From Imperialibacter sp040222815 (GTDB lineage Bacteria > Bacteroidota > Bacteroidia > Cytophagales > Cyclobacteriaceae): DNA of 64,000 nt. The DNA is taken from assembly GCF_040222815.1 (NCBI RefSeq), contig NZ_JAVKCH010000013.1:248001-312000 (forward strand), written 5' to 3'. The notes under the pieces were generated by a model that saw only the letters and a list, made by a program, of their open reading frames with translations, made no database searches and was not told where the DNA came from. A program made the position numbers and the translations under genes. This document shows, one piece after another, positions 25,291 to 34,011 of the stretch (position 1 is its first letter; every line of letters starts with the position of its first letter).

Positions 25291-26292
25291 ATGAATAAGA
25301 TGAAAGGGATGAATTTAAAAATGAAATGGCTTCTTTTCCTGAGCCTGGGTATTATATCCACCGGATGTCTCGATGATAGTGAAGACGACGACTCACAGGG
25401 AAACTGGACCAAGGTGTCTGACTTTGAAGGAGTAACAAGAAGTGGTGCTGTTTCTTTCAGCATAGGAGAAAAGGCATATGTGGCTACCGGCTACACCGGC
25501 ACAGAATACCTCAGCGATTTGTGGGAGTATGATCCGTCTTTGAACTTTTGGTTGAGAAAGGCAGATTTCCCTGGAGTGAAAAGAAGTGCCGCCGTCGCCT
25601 TTAGTGTAAACGGAAAAGGGTATGTGGGTACCGGCTACGATGGATTGAATAATTTAGGCGATTTCTGGGAGTACGACCCTGCTACGGACGCCTGGAGGCA
25701 AGTCGCCGACTTTGGTGGATCGGCCAGGTATGGCGCTGTTGCCTTTAATTCAAGCACCAATGGATACGTTGGCACTGGCTACGATGGCAATGACCTGAAG
25801 GACTTTTGGACCTACGACCCGGCTGCCAATGAGTGGACGCAGGTGATCAGCATAGGTGGATCCAAGCGGGTGGATGCTGTAGCATTCACTATCGACAACA
25901 AGGCATATGTAGGCACTGGCAGAAACAACGGTGTTTATCAGTACGATTTCTGGGCGTATGATATGGTGGCCGGGACGTGGCAGCAAATGCTGGACCTTGA
26001 CGACGATGACGATTATTTGGTGGTAAGGCACAATGCTGTAGCTTTTAGCAGAGATGGCAAGGGGTATATCACCACGGGCAACTTTAGCGGCTTGCTGGTA
26101 AGCACCTGGGAATATGACCCTATCACCGACCTTTGGTCGGAATATACGGGTATAGAAGGCCCCGCCAGGGAGGATGCAGTTGCATTTGTGGCAGGCAGCA
26201 GAATTTTTGTAACCACCGGACGAAGCTCCACTGTGAGGTTGGATGACATTTGGGAGTTCAAACCTGAAGAAGTCTACGACGAAGATCTTTGA
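25291..26292 (+). CDS. Kelch-repeat beta-propeller lipoprotein
   Basis: The 333-residue product begins with several candidate methionines and a lipoprotein signal (GIISTGCLDDS), followed by an acidic linker. At least five Kelch repeats are visible, each with a GKGYVGTGYDG-like strand, then FWEYDPATDAWRQV, so residues ~40-325 should form a beta-propeller. It is likely displayed on the outer membrane and may act as a binding scaffold. Its stop overlaps the next start by one base (TGATG), so the two are coupled. Confidence 0.9.
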   Translation: MNKMKGMNLKMKWLLFLSLGIISTGCLDDSEDDDSQGNWTKVSDFEGVTRSGAVSFSIGEKAYVATGYTGTEYLSDLWEYDPSLNFWLRKADFPGVKRSAAVAFSVNGKGYVGTGYDGLNNLGDFWEYDPATDAWRQVADFGGSARYGAVAFNSSTNGYVGTGYDGNDLKDFWTYDPAANEWTQVISIGGSKRVDAVAFTIDNKAYVGTGRNNGVYQYDFWAYDMVAGTWQQMLDLDDDDDYLVVRHNAVAFSRDGKGYITTGNFSGLLVSTWEYDPITDLWSEYTGIEGPAREDAVAFVAGSRIFVTTGRSSTVRLDDIWEFKPEEVYDEDL

Positions 26293-27524
26293 TGATGAAA
26301 GGCATCATCCTAACATTTGTCTTGCTTCTTAGCACCCTGGCTGCCGCTACGGCACAGGATATTTATGGCTCGCCCTATAGTTACTATGGCATTGGCCAGC
26401 TGGCGACACAGGGCTCAGGCATCAATACAGCCAAAGGAGGAACGGGTATTGGCAGCCGACCATGGTACGACTTAAATACGGCCAACCCGGCTGCCTATAC
26501 AAGCCCGATTGTTCCGTCAAACTATATTTTCCTGGCCGATTATGCTTTTTCATTTCATGACTTTACTTACAGCAGCAGCCATTATAATTCTGTAGAAAGC
26601 TCCATTACCAACCTAACGATGTGGTTCAAGCCAATGAGCAACCTGGGATTGGTGGTGGGTATGTCGCCCTACTCAAAAATGGGTTATAATATCAACGAGG
26701 TGAAAAACCTGGCTGGCTATGGCAATTACGATGTGTTGAACAAAGGCACAGGAGGAGTGAATCGCTACTATGTTGGGGCTGGTTACACCGTTTGGAAGCG
26801 ACTTTCTTTCGGTTTCAATGCCAACTACCTTTTTGGATCGCTGCAGCGGGAAACGAAGGTGCAGCTCGACGAGCTTGACGAAACATATGCCAGAGACCGG
26901 CTTTCTCTTGCCAACTTTGCTTTTGACTTTGGCATGCAGTATCAGCAGAAATTCGGGAAGAATAGTTATGTCAACGCTGGAGGCATATGGAAGAAAGGCA
27001 CTCAGCTGAAAACTGTTCAAACCAATCAGCTGATCAACGCCGAAACATCAAGTCTTCTTATCGGTTGGGATTCTTATCCTGATGATTATATAACCCCGGA
27101 TGAATACGGGGTGGGACTAGAGGTATCTCTATTCGACAAGGTGGCTGTCAGTGGCGATTTCCTCTACAAGGATTACTCCAAGGCTTTTCTTGGTAACGAG
27201 GTGACAATGCTAGATACCCGGAGGTTTTCCGGAGGCGTCGACTGGATGCCCAATCCGGCAAGTCAATCCTATTTTGGTAGAGCAGTTGTGCGGGCTGGCT
27301 TCTTCTATGAAACAAAACCCTGGAAGTTAACCGAGCAGCAGATGGCTGGCTACGGTGTAACCGGCGGACTAAGCCTCCCCCTGAGCAATTATATGTCAAG
27401 AATTAATCTGGGCTTTGGCTGGGAACAAATGGGGACAAGTGCCACCGGTAGAGAGTCAGTTTACACAGTAAGCGTTGGCCTGAGCCTGCATGACAAATGG
27501 TTTCAGAGGCGGGCTTACGACTAG
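26292..27524 (+). CDS. outer-membrane beta-barrel protein
   Basis: The 410-residue protein has a signal peptide (ending ATAQD). Gly/Tyr/Asn-rich alternating strands (SPYSYYGIGQLATQG, GLVVGMSPYSKMGYN, SFGFNANYLFG) and a C-terminal aromatic-rich strand are those of an FadL-like or related outer-membrane barrel. I begin it at the ATG at 26292, one base overlapping the Kelch stop; an upstream TTG is less likely. It closes the DUF4270-Kelch operon and is followed by a strong terminator. Confidence 0.8.
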   Translation: MMKGIILTFVLLLSTLAAATAQDIYGSPYSYYGIGQLATQGSGINTAKGGTGIGSRPWYDLNTANPAAYTSPIVPSNYIFLADYAFSFHDFTYSSSHYNSVESSITNLTMWFKPMSNLGLVVGMSPYSKMGYNINEVKNLAGYGNYDVLNKGTGGVNRYYVGAGYTVWKRLSFGFNANYLFGSLQRETKVQLDELDETYARDRLSLANFAFDFGMQYQQKFGKNSYVNAGGIWKKGTQLKTVQTNQLINAETSSLLIGWDSYPDDYITPDEYGVGLEVSLFDKVAVSGDFLYKDYSKAFLGNEVTMLDTRRFSGGVDWMPNPASQSYFGRAVVRAGFFYETKPWKLTEQQMAGYGVTGGLSLPLSNYMSRINLGFGWEQMGTSATGRESVYTVSVGLSLHDKWFQRRAYD

Positions 27525-27585
27525 AAAATTTTGAGTTTGCAGACAACGAGTAAAGAATTATTCAAACCCTTACTCAATTGCAAAG

Positions 27586-27618
27586 ACCACCGTGGCATGA
27601 CGGTGGTTTTTCTTTTTT
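27586..27618 (+). terminator. intrinsic terminator of the DUF4270-Kelch-barrel operon
   Basis: The arms ACCACCGT (27586-27593) and ACGGTGGT (27600-27607) pair perfectly around a six-base loop and are followed by a T-rich tract ending at 27618. Confidence 0.85.
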
Positions 27619-27653
27619 AAGTCTTTGCAAGGTGGACGGCTTTCTTCGTCAAA

Positions 27654-28259
27654 TCATTCTATAACCTGCTCAACCAACTCCAGTCGCTTCACGACTTTGT
27701 TTTTATCAAGCACAGTGCCGGGCGACAACACTGCATTGGCACCTATCTTACAGTTGTCGCCTACCAGGGCACCGAATTTTGTGCTGCCCGTTTCAACAAC
27801 CCTGCCTTGATGAAGGACTCTTATTCGCTTGTCCTGTCTTTCATTATAATGATTGGCGATGACAGCGCCTGCTTCAAAGTTTACATTGCTTCCAATGATG
27901 CTATCGCCAACGAAATTGAAATGAGCCAGGCTGCTGTGATCGAAAACGATGCTCGATTTTACTTCACAGCCTGGTCCGATAGTCACTCCTTGCCCGAGGA
28001 AGACGCCTCCACGCAGGTAGGCATGTGCCCCAAGAAAGCATTTCGGCCCAATAATGGCCGGTGCTTTGATGATGGCCCCTTTTTCAATTGTTACTGTTTT
28101 ATGCAGTGCGATGCCCTTGTGTATAGAAAAATCACTATCGCAGGACTCAAGCAACTCTGTTAGTACCTCCGTTAGCCTTGAGGTAATTTGCCAGGGAGAC
28201 AGGTTGTTATACTTTTCAAAATGCGTATCAAATATTGCTATGTAGTCACCTATTGTCAT
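27654..28259 (-). CDS. left-handed beta-helix (hexapeptide-repeat) acyltransferase-like protein
   Basis: The 201-residue protein has an N-terminal helical ~40 residues and then hexapeptide-repeat signatures ([LIV]G pattern: IIGPKCFLGAHAYLRGGVFLG, VTIGPGCEVKSSIVF, ALVGDNCKIGANAVLSPG) of a left-handed beta-helix. This resembles the acetyltransferase half of GlmU-like enzymes without the nucleotidyltransferase half. Substrate is unknown. It is the third gene of a minus-strand set oxyR, small membrane protein, beta-helix protein, with short gaps. Confidence 0.85.
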   Translation of the reverse strand: MTIGDYIAIFDTHFEKYNNLSPWQITSRLTEVLTELLESCDSDFSIHKGIALHKTVTIEKGAIIKAPAIIGPKCFLGAHAYLRGGVFLGQGVTIGPGCEVKSSIVFDHSSLAHFNFVGDSIIGSNVNFEAGAVIANHYNERQDKRIRVLHQGRVVETGSTKFGALVGDNCKIGANAVLSPGTVLDKNKVVKRLELVEQVIE

Positions 28260-28307
28260 TTTTGCTCGTTTCTCTACAAAAGAGGATGTCGCCCCTTGTT
28301 GACTGAC

Positions 28308-28553
28308 TCAAATAAAGATATTAAATATCGCTATGACACTGATGACAATCCAGATGATATTGAGAACTGTATTCGGATAGGCCTTCTTGATATAGGTGTA
28401 AATGGCCAACAAGCCACTTCCAAGCAGGTTCAACAACTGAAACTCGAAGGACACTCCCTCCAAAACACCGTAGCTAGTTAGCGCAAACCCGGCCAACAGC
28501 AGAACAGCACCTACCCAGCCCAGTCCTTCAATTAGAATTTTTTTCACAGTCAT
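28308..28553 (-). CDS. small membrane protein, CBU_0592-like
   Basis: The 81-residue product has two to three hydrophobic segments (residues ~10-30, 36-52, 59-80). The layout WVGAVLLLAGFALTSYGV and LLNLLGSGLLAIYTY matches the CBU_0592-like small membrane family, with no known activity. It starts three bases after the stop of oxyR, which suggests cotranscription. Confidence 0.65.
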   Translation of the reverse strand: MTVKKILIEGLGWVGAVLLLAGFALTSYGVLEGVSFEFQLLNLLGSGLLAIYTYIKKAYPNTVLNIIWIVISVIAIFNIFI

Positions 28554-28556
28554 AAG

Positions 28557-29501
28557 CTAGAATGTAACCTTCTTTTCTTTTCGCCTGTAGGCGATTTCCT
28601 GCCCTTGTGGCGCCTGGAATTTTTCCGGAATATGCTTTTTGATCTCCTCCATAAATGCCGTTATCATTCTCTTTTTCACAAAGTCACGTCTTGTCATCAG
28701 ACTAATGACCCTAAACGGCGCTGGGGCGGCAAAACGTTTGAGCTTTTTTGAATCACTGTCTCTCAACTGCAAAGTGCTCAATTCTGGGAGGATGGTGATG
28801 CCAAGGTTTTTGTCCGCCAGGTTTCTTAACGTTTCGAGGCTGCCTGAAGTGAATTCAAGCATGTTTTCTTTCTTGTCTCTAAGCTCACAGAATTGAATGA
28901 TTTGTGAACGGAAGCAGTGGCTCTCTTCAAGCAACAGCAACTCGTTGGGGTCAATATCTTCTGCCAGCAAAAGCTCCTTGTCAAAGGTTCTTGCCGAGTA
29001 CACCACAAACGGCTCATAGTAGATGGGGAAGGCATTGAACAGCTTGGTGTCCTCGGGGCTTACAAGTATGCCAGCGTCTAGCTTGCCTTCGTCCAGCTTT
29101 TCAAGTATTTCGTCCGTGACATGCTCTGAGATCTTCAGTTTTATGTTTGGGTACCTGACATTAAACTCATAGATAAAGAGCGGCAGCAGGTAGGGGGCGA
29201 TTGTTGGAATGATGCCAATTTGTAAATCGCCGGCAATTGTGTTCTTTTTTTCCTGCACCAGTTCTTGAATTTTGTGCACTTCCTGCAAAATGAGCCTGGC
29301 CTGGCTAATCAGGATTTTACCCGTTTCAGTAGGAACCACGGGATACTTACTCCGGTCAAAAATCTTTATGTCGTACTCTGATTCCAGCTTTTGGATCATC
29401 ATACTTAACGTAGGCTGGGTAACATGGCACTGATCCGAGGCCTTTGAAAAGCTCCTTTCGTTATCCAGGGCCACGATGTACTCAAGTTGCTGTAGATTCA
29501 T
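28557..29501 (-). CDS. oxyR: OxyR, LysR-type peroxide-sensing regulator
   Basis: The 314-residue protein has an N-terminal winged helix-turn-helix (LEYIVALDNERSFSKASDQ, VTQPTLSMMIQKLE) and a periplasmic-binding-like C-terminal domain. The redox pair is visible: Cys196 and Cys205 in SHCFRSQIIQFCE, the same C-x8-C spacing as the Cys199/Cys208 pair of E. coli OxyR. It therefore probably activates genes on peroxide stress. An OxyR-type half operator lies just upstream (29523-29537) between it and the ankyrin gene. Confidence 0.92.
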   Translation of the reverse strand: MNLQQLEYIVALDNERSFSKASDQCHVTQPTLSMMIQKLESEYDIKIFDRSKYPVVPTETGKILISQARLILQEVHKIQELVQEKKNTIAGDLQIGIIPTIAPYLLPLFIYEFNVRYPNIKLKISEHVTDEILEKLDEGKLDAGILVSPEDTKLFNAFPIYYEPFVVYSARTFDKELLLAEDIDPNELLLLEESHCFRSQIIQFCELRDKKENMLEFTSGSLETLRNLADKNLGITILPELSTLQLRDSDSKKLKRFAAPAPFRVISLMTRRDFVKKRMITAFMEEIKKHIPEKFQAPQGQEIAYRRKEKKVTF

Positions 29502-29522
29502 TGCACGATGATTTCTTGCAAT

Positions 29523-29537
29523 ATAGATTTTATCTAT
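29523..29537. promoter_or_regulatory. OxyR-type half operator
   Basis: ATAG-attttat-CTAT matches the OxyR half-site consensus ATAGnTnnnAnCTAT, including the internal T and A. The second half-site of a full tetrameric operator is not clear (only a weak match follows). The site lies 21 bases upstream of the -33 element of the ankyrin promoter, where an activating OxyR is expected, and 22 bases upstream of the oxyR start codon, fitting autoregulation. Confidence 0.5.
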
Positions 29538-29557
29538 TTAATTATAAAGAAAATCAG

Positions 29558-29589
29558 TTTGAATTATAACTGTATCAGCCATACATTTG
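29558..29589 (+). promoter_or_regulatory. promoter of the ankyrin gene
   Basis: A -33 TTTG (29558-29561) and an exact -7 box TACATTTG (29582-29589) are separated by 20 bases, the normal spacing in Bacteroidota promoters. The -7 box is followed by a leader of about 85 bases to the ATG at 29680. Confidence 0.6.
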
Positions 29590-29679
29590 CGCTAAAGAAT
29601 ATTAGTTACCCAGCTAATAGAGTAGGTGTTTATAAGGAGTAGTCGATTGGCTGCTCCTTTTTACTTAAAGGAAAAAGGA

Positions 29680-30138
29680 ATGGATTTTTTTCAGTCGATC
29701 AGGCAAGGTGATCTTGCTGACGTGATGGCGATGGCAACAGCAGATAATTCGCTTATGACAAAGCCGGATGCCCGTGGGTTTACTCCGCTTGTGTTGGCGA
29801 CCTACAGCGATCAGGTCGAGATTGCAAAGTTCCTCCTGGAAAGTGGTGTCGATGTAAATGCTTTGGATGCTGCTGGCAATACTGCTTTGATGGGCGTTTG
29901 CTTTAAAGGTAATGCCGATATAGTAGAAATGCTGCTTGAGCATGGTGCAAACGTAAATATTCAGAACAAACAGGGAGCCTCAGCCCTCATTTATGCCACT
30001 ACTTTCGGGCAAATTGAAATTGCCAGGATGCTGCTGGCTGCTGGAGCGGACAAGCATTTGAAGGACAACAAAGGAAACACAGCCTTGGTCCATGCTCAGG
30101 CTCACGGTGCAGAGTCGATAGTTGCATTGCTTGCATAA
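29680..30138 (+). CDS. ankyrin-repeat protein
   Basis: The 152-residue product is almost entirely ankyrin repeats: DARGFTPLVLATYSDQVE, NTALMGVCFKGNADIVEML, ASALIYATTFGQIEIARML, and a final NTALVHAQAHGAES, each ~33 residues. I prefer the ATG at 29680 over the in-frame codon at 29626 because the shorter form begins directly with the repeat cap and follows a purine-rich leader. No signal peptide is seen, so it is probably cytoplasmic. Ankyrin proteins are found with catalase in several bacteria (AnkB with KatB of Pseudomonas); here it faces oxyR with no catalase nearby. Regulation by OxyR is likely from the operator position. Confidence 0.85.
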   Translation: MDFFQSIRQGDLADVMAMATADNSLMTKPDARGFTPLVLATYSDQVEIAKFLLESGVDVNALDAAGNTALMGVCFKGNADIVEMLLEHGANVNIQNKQGASALIYATTFGQIEIARMLLAAGADKHLKDNKGNTALVHAQAHGAESIVALLA

Positions 30139-30139
30139 A

Positions 30140-30170
30140 AAAGGCCTCCAGGTTAACTCTGGAGGCCTTT
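30140..30170. terminator. terminator hairpin, probably serving both converging genes
   Basis: A 12-base perfect stem (30140-30151 and 30159-30170) with a seven-base loop lies two bases after the ankyrin stop, flanked by A-rich and T-rich ends. The minus-strand gene that ends at 30196 points toward it, so it may terminate both. Confidence 0.85.
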
Positions 30171-30195
30171 AATTCTTTCATTCTTTTCCAAACAT

Positions 30196-32118
30196 CTAGG
30201 GTCTTTCCTCTTGCAACGAAATGATCCAGTTGGCTATTTTCATCGCATCTTCGTCCGACACCTGTGGCATTGGAGGCATCTCAGTTGAATAACCAGGCCA
30301 GTTTTCTGCCTTCGGATTGCGGATAAGATCAACGATTTGTTTCGCCGTATACCTTCTGGCCGCAATGTCTTTGTAGGCCGGCCCAACCTGCCTTTTGTCC
30401 ACCTGATGGCACGCAAGGCAAGTGTTTTTGGCCAGAATTGGCTTGATCTCCTCAGTCGTCAGCACAGCATTGGCTGAAGTCTTGGGGGCCGCTGGTTTTG
30501 CAGCGACTTTTTTAGGTGCCACCTTTTTAGAAGCCGATGACCGTTTGGTGCTCACCTCTGTCATGTTCAATTTGGCGCCTGCAGGAATATTATTCAAGGT
30601 GTAGTAACCAGTGCCGTGGAGCACCGATGATCCATTTGCAGACTTTATCCCTGGCAGATTGATCTCATGTACATAATATTGGCGGAGGTTGTCAACCACA
30701 AGTCTTACACTCATGCCATCCTCGGCTACTTTTACACCTTTGATGCCTAGCTTTTCGGTGTTGATTGGAGGGCTTCCATAGACAGAGTGGTACTTGTAAA
30801 TGAAAGACTGGCCAGCGTACGAGTCCAGGTCTTCGGCAGAGGCTTTGTCAACAGCTTGAGTAAAACGAATCTCAAAGCCATCAGGCATTGCCTTCACTGT
30901 TTGCATCTCAAAAGGAGTTTCGCCCGTCCACACCACACGTTCAAGGCCAGATGTAGTGCTTCCTGCCGAACCCCAGCCTCTGTTGGTTTCTCCAACGAAG
31001 AGCGAGCCATCATGGCCCCAGCTCATGCGAAGCACACCCGATTGGAAATCTTTGATGAAGTCGAAGGCCACTCCCTGGTAGTCTCCGTTTACTTTTTCAA
31101 GGCTTACCCTCATGATTTTACTTTGACCCTGGTCGCCGATCAAAAGCTGGTTTTTGAACGGGCCAAAGCTGGCGTCTTCACCTATCTCGAGAATTTCAGA
31201 ATTCGAAATGCCCAGGATGCCATGTGGCAACCATACCGCTGGCAGCGTAATCTCAGGCACCGATTCTTTCGCATGATACAGCATCTCAGGGTTTTTCTCA
31301 TCAGCGTTGTTCTCAGGCTTCAGGTATCTGCCATCCACTTGCTCCCTTTCCTCATGTACTTTAGCATAAAACTCTTTGGCTGAAACCGTGACTGGAGACT
31401 CTTCTCTGTCGGCCCATTTCAAACCCGCCGGATGCCCGGTAAAACTACCTTTTTTGATATGCCACACACCACCGGATCCTATCCAGTCGCCCTGGTTGTC
31501 GGCATAGAATAGTTCTCCGTTGATCATTCCTAGTCCAGCTGGTGATCGCATGCCTGTAGCCCATGGCTCCATATCGCCTTCTGGTGAAATACGCATGATC
31601 CAGCCTCTCCACGGCACCCTGCTTTCACCTCTCCACCATTCCTGGTCGCCAAAGGCTACATTGCCTGAAACAAACATGCTTCCGTCGGGGGCTATTTTGG
31701 GGCCATAAGAGTATTCATGATAGTGACCTGATACCGGCCAGGCGTAGATGGTCTCATACACATCGGCCCGCCCGTCGCCGTTGGTGTCCTGTAGCTTTGT
31801 AAGCTCACCCCGCTGTGCTGTCAACAGAGCGTTCTCCTTAAAAGTCAATCCTAACGGCTCGTGAAGACCGCTGGCGAAAAGACTGAAAGAAGGTAGATTA
31901 CTGTTGCGCATGTAGGGATCTTCTACCATCCAAACATCACCTCGTCTGGTAGCGAGAGCCACCCTTCCGTCAGGAAGCGTTGTGATACCACCTACTTCGA
32001 GGAGCATGGTCTCCGGTGTGGGGATGGTAATAATCTTGTAGAAGTCGCTTTCTTCAGCTTCCTGCGAGAAAGCGTTGAATCCTACAAGCAGGGCTATTAA
32101 TGAGATATATTTTTTCAT
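30196..32118 (-). CDS. secreted glucose/sorbosone dehydrogenase-like propeller with C-terminal cytochrome c
   Basis: The 640-residue protein has a signal peptide (ending AFSQ). Residues ~30-400 form a soluble PQQ-type sugar dehydrogenase-like propeller (TLPDGRVALATRRGDVW, RGWIMRISPEGDMEPWATG, GDQGQSKIMRVSLEKV). A beta-rich region and a Lys/Ala/Pro linker (KKVAPKKVAAKPAAPK) precede a C-terminal cytochrome c with CLACH (~570) and a later methionine near MPPMPQV. It probably oxidises a sugar-like substrate in the periplasm and transfers electrons to haem, though binding of PQQ cannot be read from motifs. It lies 18 bases downstream of the DUF1080 gene, almost certainly in the same operon. Confidence 0.8.
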   Translation of the reverse strand: MKKYISLIALLVGFNAFSQEAEESDFYKIITIPTPETMLLEVGGITTLPDGRVALATRRGDVWMVEDPYMRNSNLPSFSLFASGLHEPLGLTFKENALLTAQRGELTKLQDTNGDGRADVYETIYAWPVSGHYHEYSYGPKIAPDGSMFVSGNVAFGDQEWWRGESRVPWRGWIMRISPEGDMEPWATGMRSPAGLGMINGELFYADNQGDWIGSGGVWHIKKGSFTGHPAGLKWADREESPVTVSAKEFYAKVHEEREQVDGRYLKPENNADEKNPEMLYHAKESVPEITLPAVWLPHGILGISNSEILEIGEDASFGPFKNQLLIGDQGQSKIMRVSLEKVNGDYQGVAFDFIKDFQSGVLRMSWGHDGSLFVGETNRGWGSAGSTTSGLERVVWTGETPFEMQTVKAMPDGFEIRFTQAVDKASAEDLDSYAGQSFIYKYHSVYGSPPINTEKLGIKGVKVAEDGMSVRLVVDNLRQYYVHEINLPGIKSANGSSVLHGTGYYTLNNIPAGAKLNMTEVSTKRSSASKKVAPKKVAAKPAAPKTSANAVLTTEEIKPILAKNTCLACHQVDKRQVGPAYKDIAARRYTAKQIVDLIRNPKAENWPGYSTEMPPMPQVSDEDAMKIANWIISLQEERP

Positions 32119-32136
32119 GGTTTCTTTCAGATTTTA

Positions 32137-34011
32137 TTACCAAACAATTTGATAAACAACCGAACCAGTTGCTGGCACCAGGAGCTCTTTTGTGGCTCCC
32201 TTGTCGGCAATGGTGGCCTCTTGTGCTGATTTCAGCTCTATGTAGTAGTCAAAGCCGTCGATAGCATACGCTCCATTATCCAGCTTTCTGATCTGGCTGC
32301 CTTCGGCTATTCTGACCTGGCTGCCTGCGGGCGCATTTTCAACAGATATTTCTCTCTGAAGCACCTTGCCTTCTTCTACCAGCTTACTCTTATCTTTTAC
32401 GCTTGCTCCGCTGTATGTGTAAAGAAAGGTTGGAAGACCATTGCCATCAAGTGTGTAACCGCTGCTTCTGAAATCGGGGATGTTATTTAGCTCAAGGCTG
32501 GCGCTGCTTTGTCCTGCCAGTACTAGTGTTGGCTTGCTTGTCAGGTACTCCACCACGCCGATTGGCCTGAAGGAGCCATCGCCTCTTTCATGCCACATGG
32601 GTGTGGCATCGATGAAACCACCTCTCCAAAGGCACACTACACTGCCACTTTTCATGTCGTAGATGTAGTTAAGACCAGCAGGATCACCCACGGCGATCGT
32701 ATGCGTAAGCCTTTGGCTTCTGTCCCTATTGTAATCGAGGAATGCTCTCAGTAGCCTCGGACTATTGCCCGTTTCAACAATGATAGGGGAGGCCACATTG
32801 CTCGCCGGTGGAAATGAACTGAATGCATGCAGCGCTTGTGGGTAGCTGTTGGAGCTTTCTACCCACAATCCCATGTTTGGACTCACCCAGCTCACATATT
32901 TAAAGTAGGTAATTTCAATGGCATGGGTCCCTTTTGAGAGCTTCATAGGTTTTCCGCCCCTCTCATAATAGTTGGAAATCGTTTGCCCATCAATGACCAG
33001 CTTCATTGCATTGCCGGTATTGGCGCTGAACTTGTAGGTGTCGTCGGCCGGTATTTCCAGTGCGCCGTAATATCTTACAGCAAACTCATTGTCTTTCTTC
33101 GCTACTTCCCAGGTAAGTTGTTCTGTTGACCCTATCGAAGTCGGCATAAGGTCTTTAAATTCCTTTTCACTTTCAAAATGCCCGTCAAAAACTTCGTAGT
33201 TGATACCAGATAGCGAAACATTGGCTGGCTTCAGCAACCTGTAACGGATGTTCCTGAACGCCACCGGACCATGGTCACCCTGGATCATGAGAGGGCCCTC
33301 GGCCACTTCTTTGTCATTGATAGGGCCGCCCGTCAGGCGTGGTACTTCCAGGTTGTCGTGAATCCGTACACCATTCAATTCCACAAACACAAACCGGGCG
33401 TTTTCTGTCTTTTCGCCTGCGGTATTGAACCTTGGGGCCTGGAAAGAAATTTTAATTGTTTGCCAAAGGCCGGGTGCTTTTGCAGCATTTGTCCTCGGAG
33501 CCTTTCCGGCATAAGCCTTTGCTGGTTCATTTTCCCAGTTGCGATAAATGCCGCCAATGTCACCGAAGCCTGGGTTTTTCACCCCCCAACTATCGAGCAA
33601 TTGCACCTCGTAGTTACCTTGAAGGTAAATGCCGGAGTTCGATCCTTTGGGAATCATCACCTCAAGCTCCAACTCAATGTCGCCATGAATCCAGTTTGTG
33701 ACCAGGTTGTCTTTTTTCTGGTCGTCGTTGAAATTGAGGAGGATGCCCTGCCCGGAAGTATACTTTACTGGATGCTCCGGTTCTGGTGCGGCCTTACTCT
33801 TTTTCTTCTTTTTGCCTGTTTCAACTGGCGGTGCCTCATGGTGAATGGATAGGTTTCTGTCCATCGTTACGTCGCCAACTATCATCCAGTTGCCGGCCTG
33901 AGCCTTGAACGATGACAGGTCATTTAGCGGGAGAGTTTTGTATCCTTCCTGAGCCCAGCCAGCATATGCTGCCAACCAGAGAGTCAGTGAGAATGTGAGT
34001 CGTTTCATCAT
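32137..34011 (-). CDS. DUF1080 (3-keto-disaccharide hydrolase-like) protein with PA14-like domain
   Basis: The 624-residue protein has a signal peptide (ending GWAQE). Residues ~30-260 are a DUF1080 jelly-roll (SGIYLQGNYEVQLLDSWG, GPVAFRNIRYRLLK), a family that includes hydrolases acting on 3-keto sugars; it is interrupted near residue 70 by a lysine-rich insert (KKKKKSKAAPEPEHP-like). Residues ~270-390 resemble a PA14 carbohydrate-binding domain (ADDTYKFSANTGNAMKLVIDG). The C-terminal ~230 residues are beta-rich and unassigned. Gene order with the dehydrogenase-cytochrome suggests a joint role in oxidising and cleaving a glycan derivative in the envelope; that is inference. Confidence 0.8.
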   Translation of the reverse strand: MMKRLTFSLTLWLAAYAGWAQEGYKTLPLNDLSSFKAQAGNWMIVGDVTMDRNLSIHHEAPPVETGKKKKKSKAAPEPEHPVKYTSGQGILLNFNDDQKKDNLVTNWIHGDIELELEVMIPKGSNSGIYLQGNYEVQLLDSWGVKNPGFGDIGGIYRNWENEPAKAYAGKAPRTNAAKAPGLWQTIKISFQAPRFNTAGEKTENARFVFVELNGVRIHDNLEVPRLTGGPINDKEVAEGPLMIQGDHGPVAFRNIRYRLLKPANVSLSGINYEVFDGHFESEKEFKDLMPTSIGSTEQLTWEVAKKDNEFAVRYYGALEIPADDTYKFSANTGNAMKLVIDGQTISNYYERGGKPMKLSKGTHAIEITYFKYVSWVSPNMGLWVESSNSYPQALHAFSSFPPASNVASPIIVETGNSPRLLRAFLDYNRDRSQRLTHTIAVGDPAGLNYIYDMKSGSVVCLWRGGFIDATPMWHERGDGSFRPIGVVEYLTSKPTLVLAGQSSASLELNNIPDFRSSGYTLDGNGLPTFLYTYSGASVKDKSKLVEEGKVLQREISVENAPAGSQVRIAEGSQIRKLDNGAYAIDGFDYYIELKSAQEATIADKGATKELLVPATGSVVYQIVW

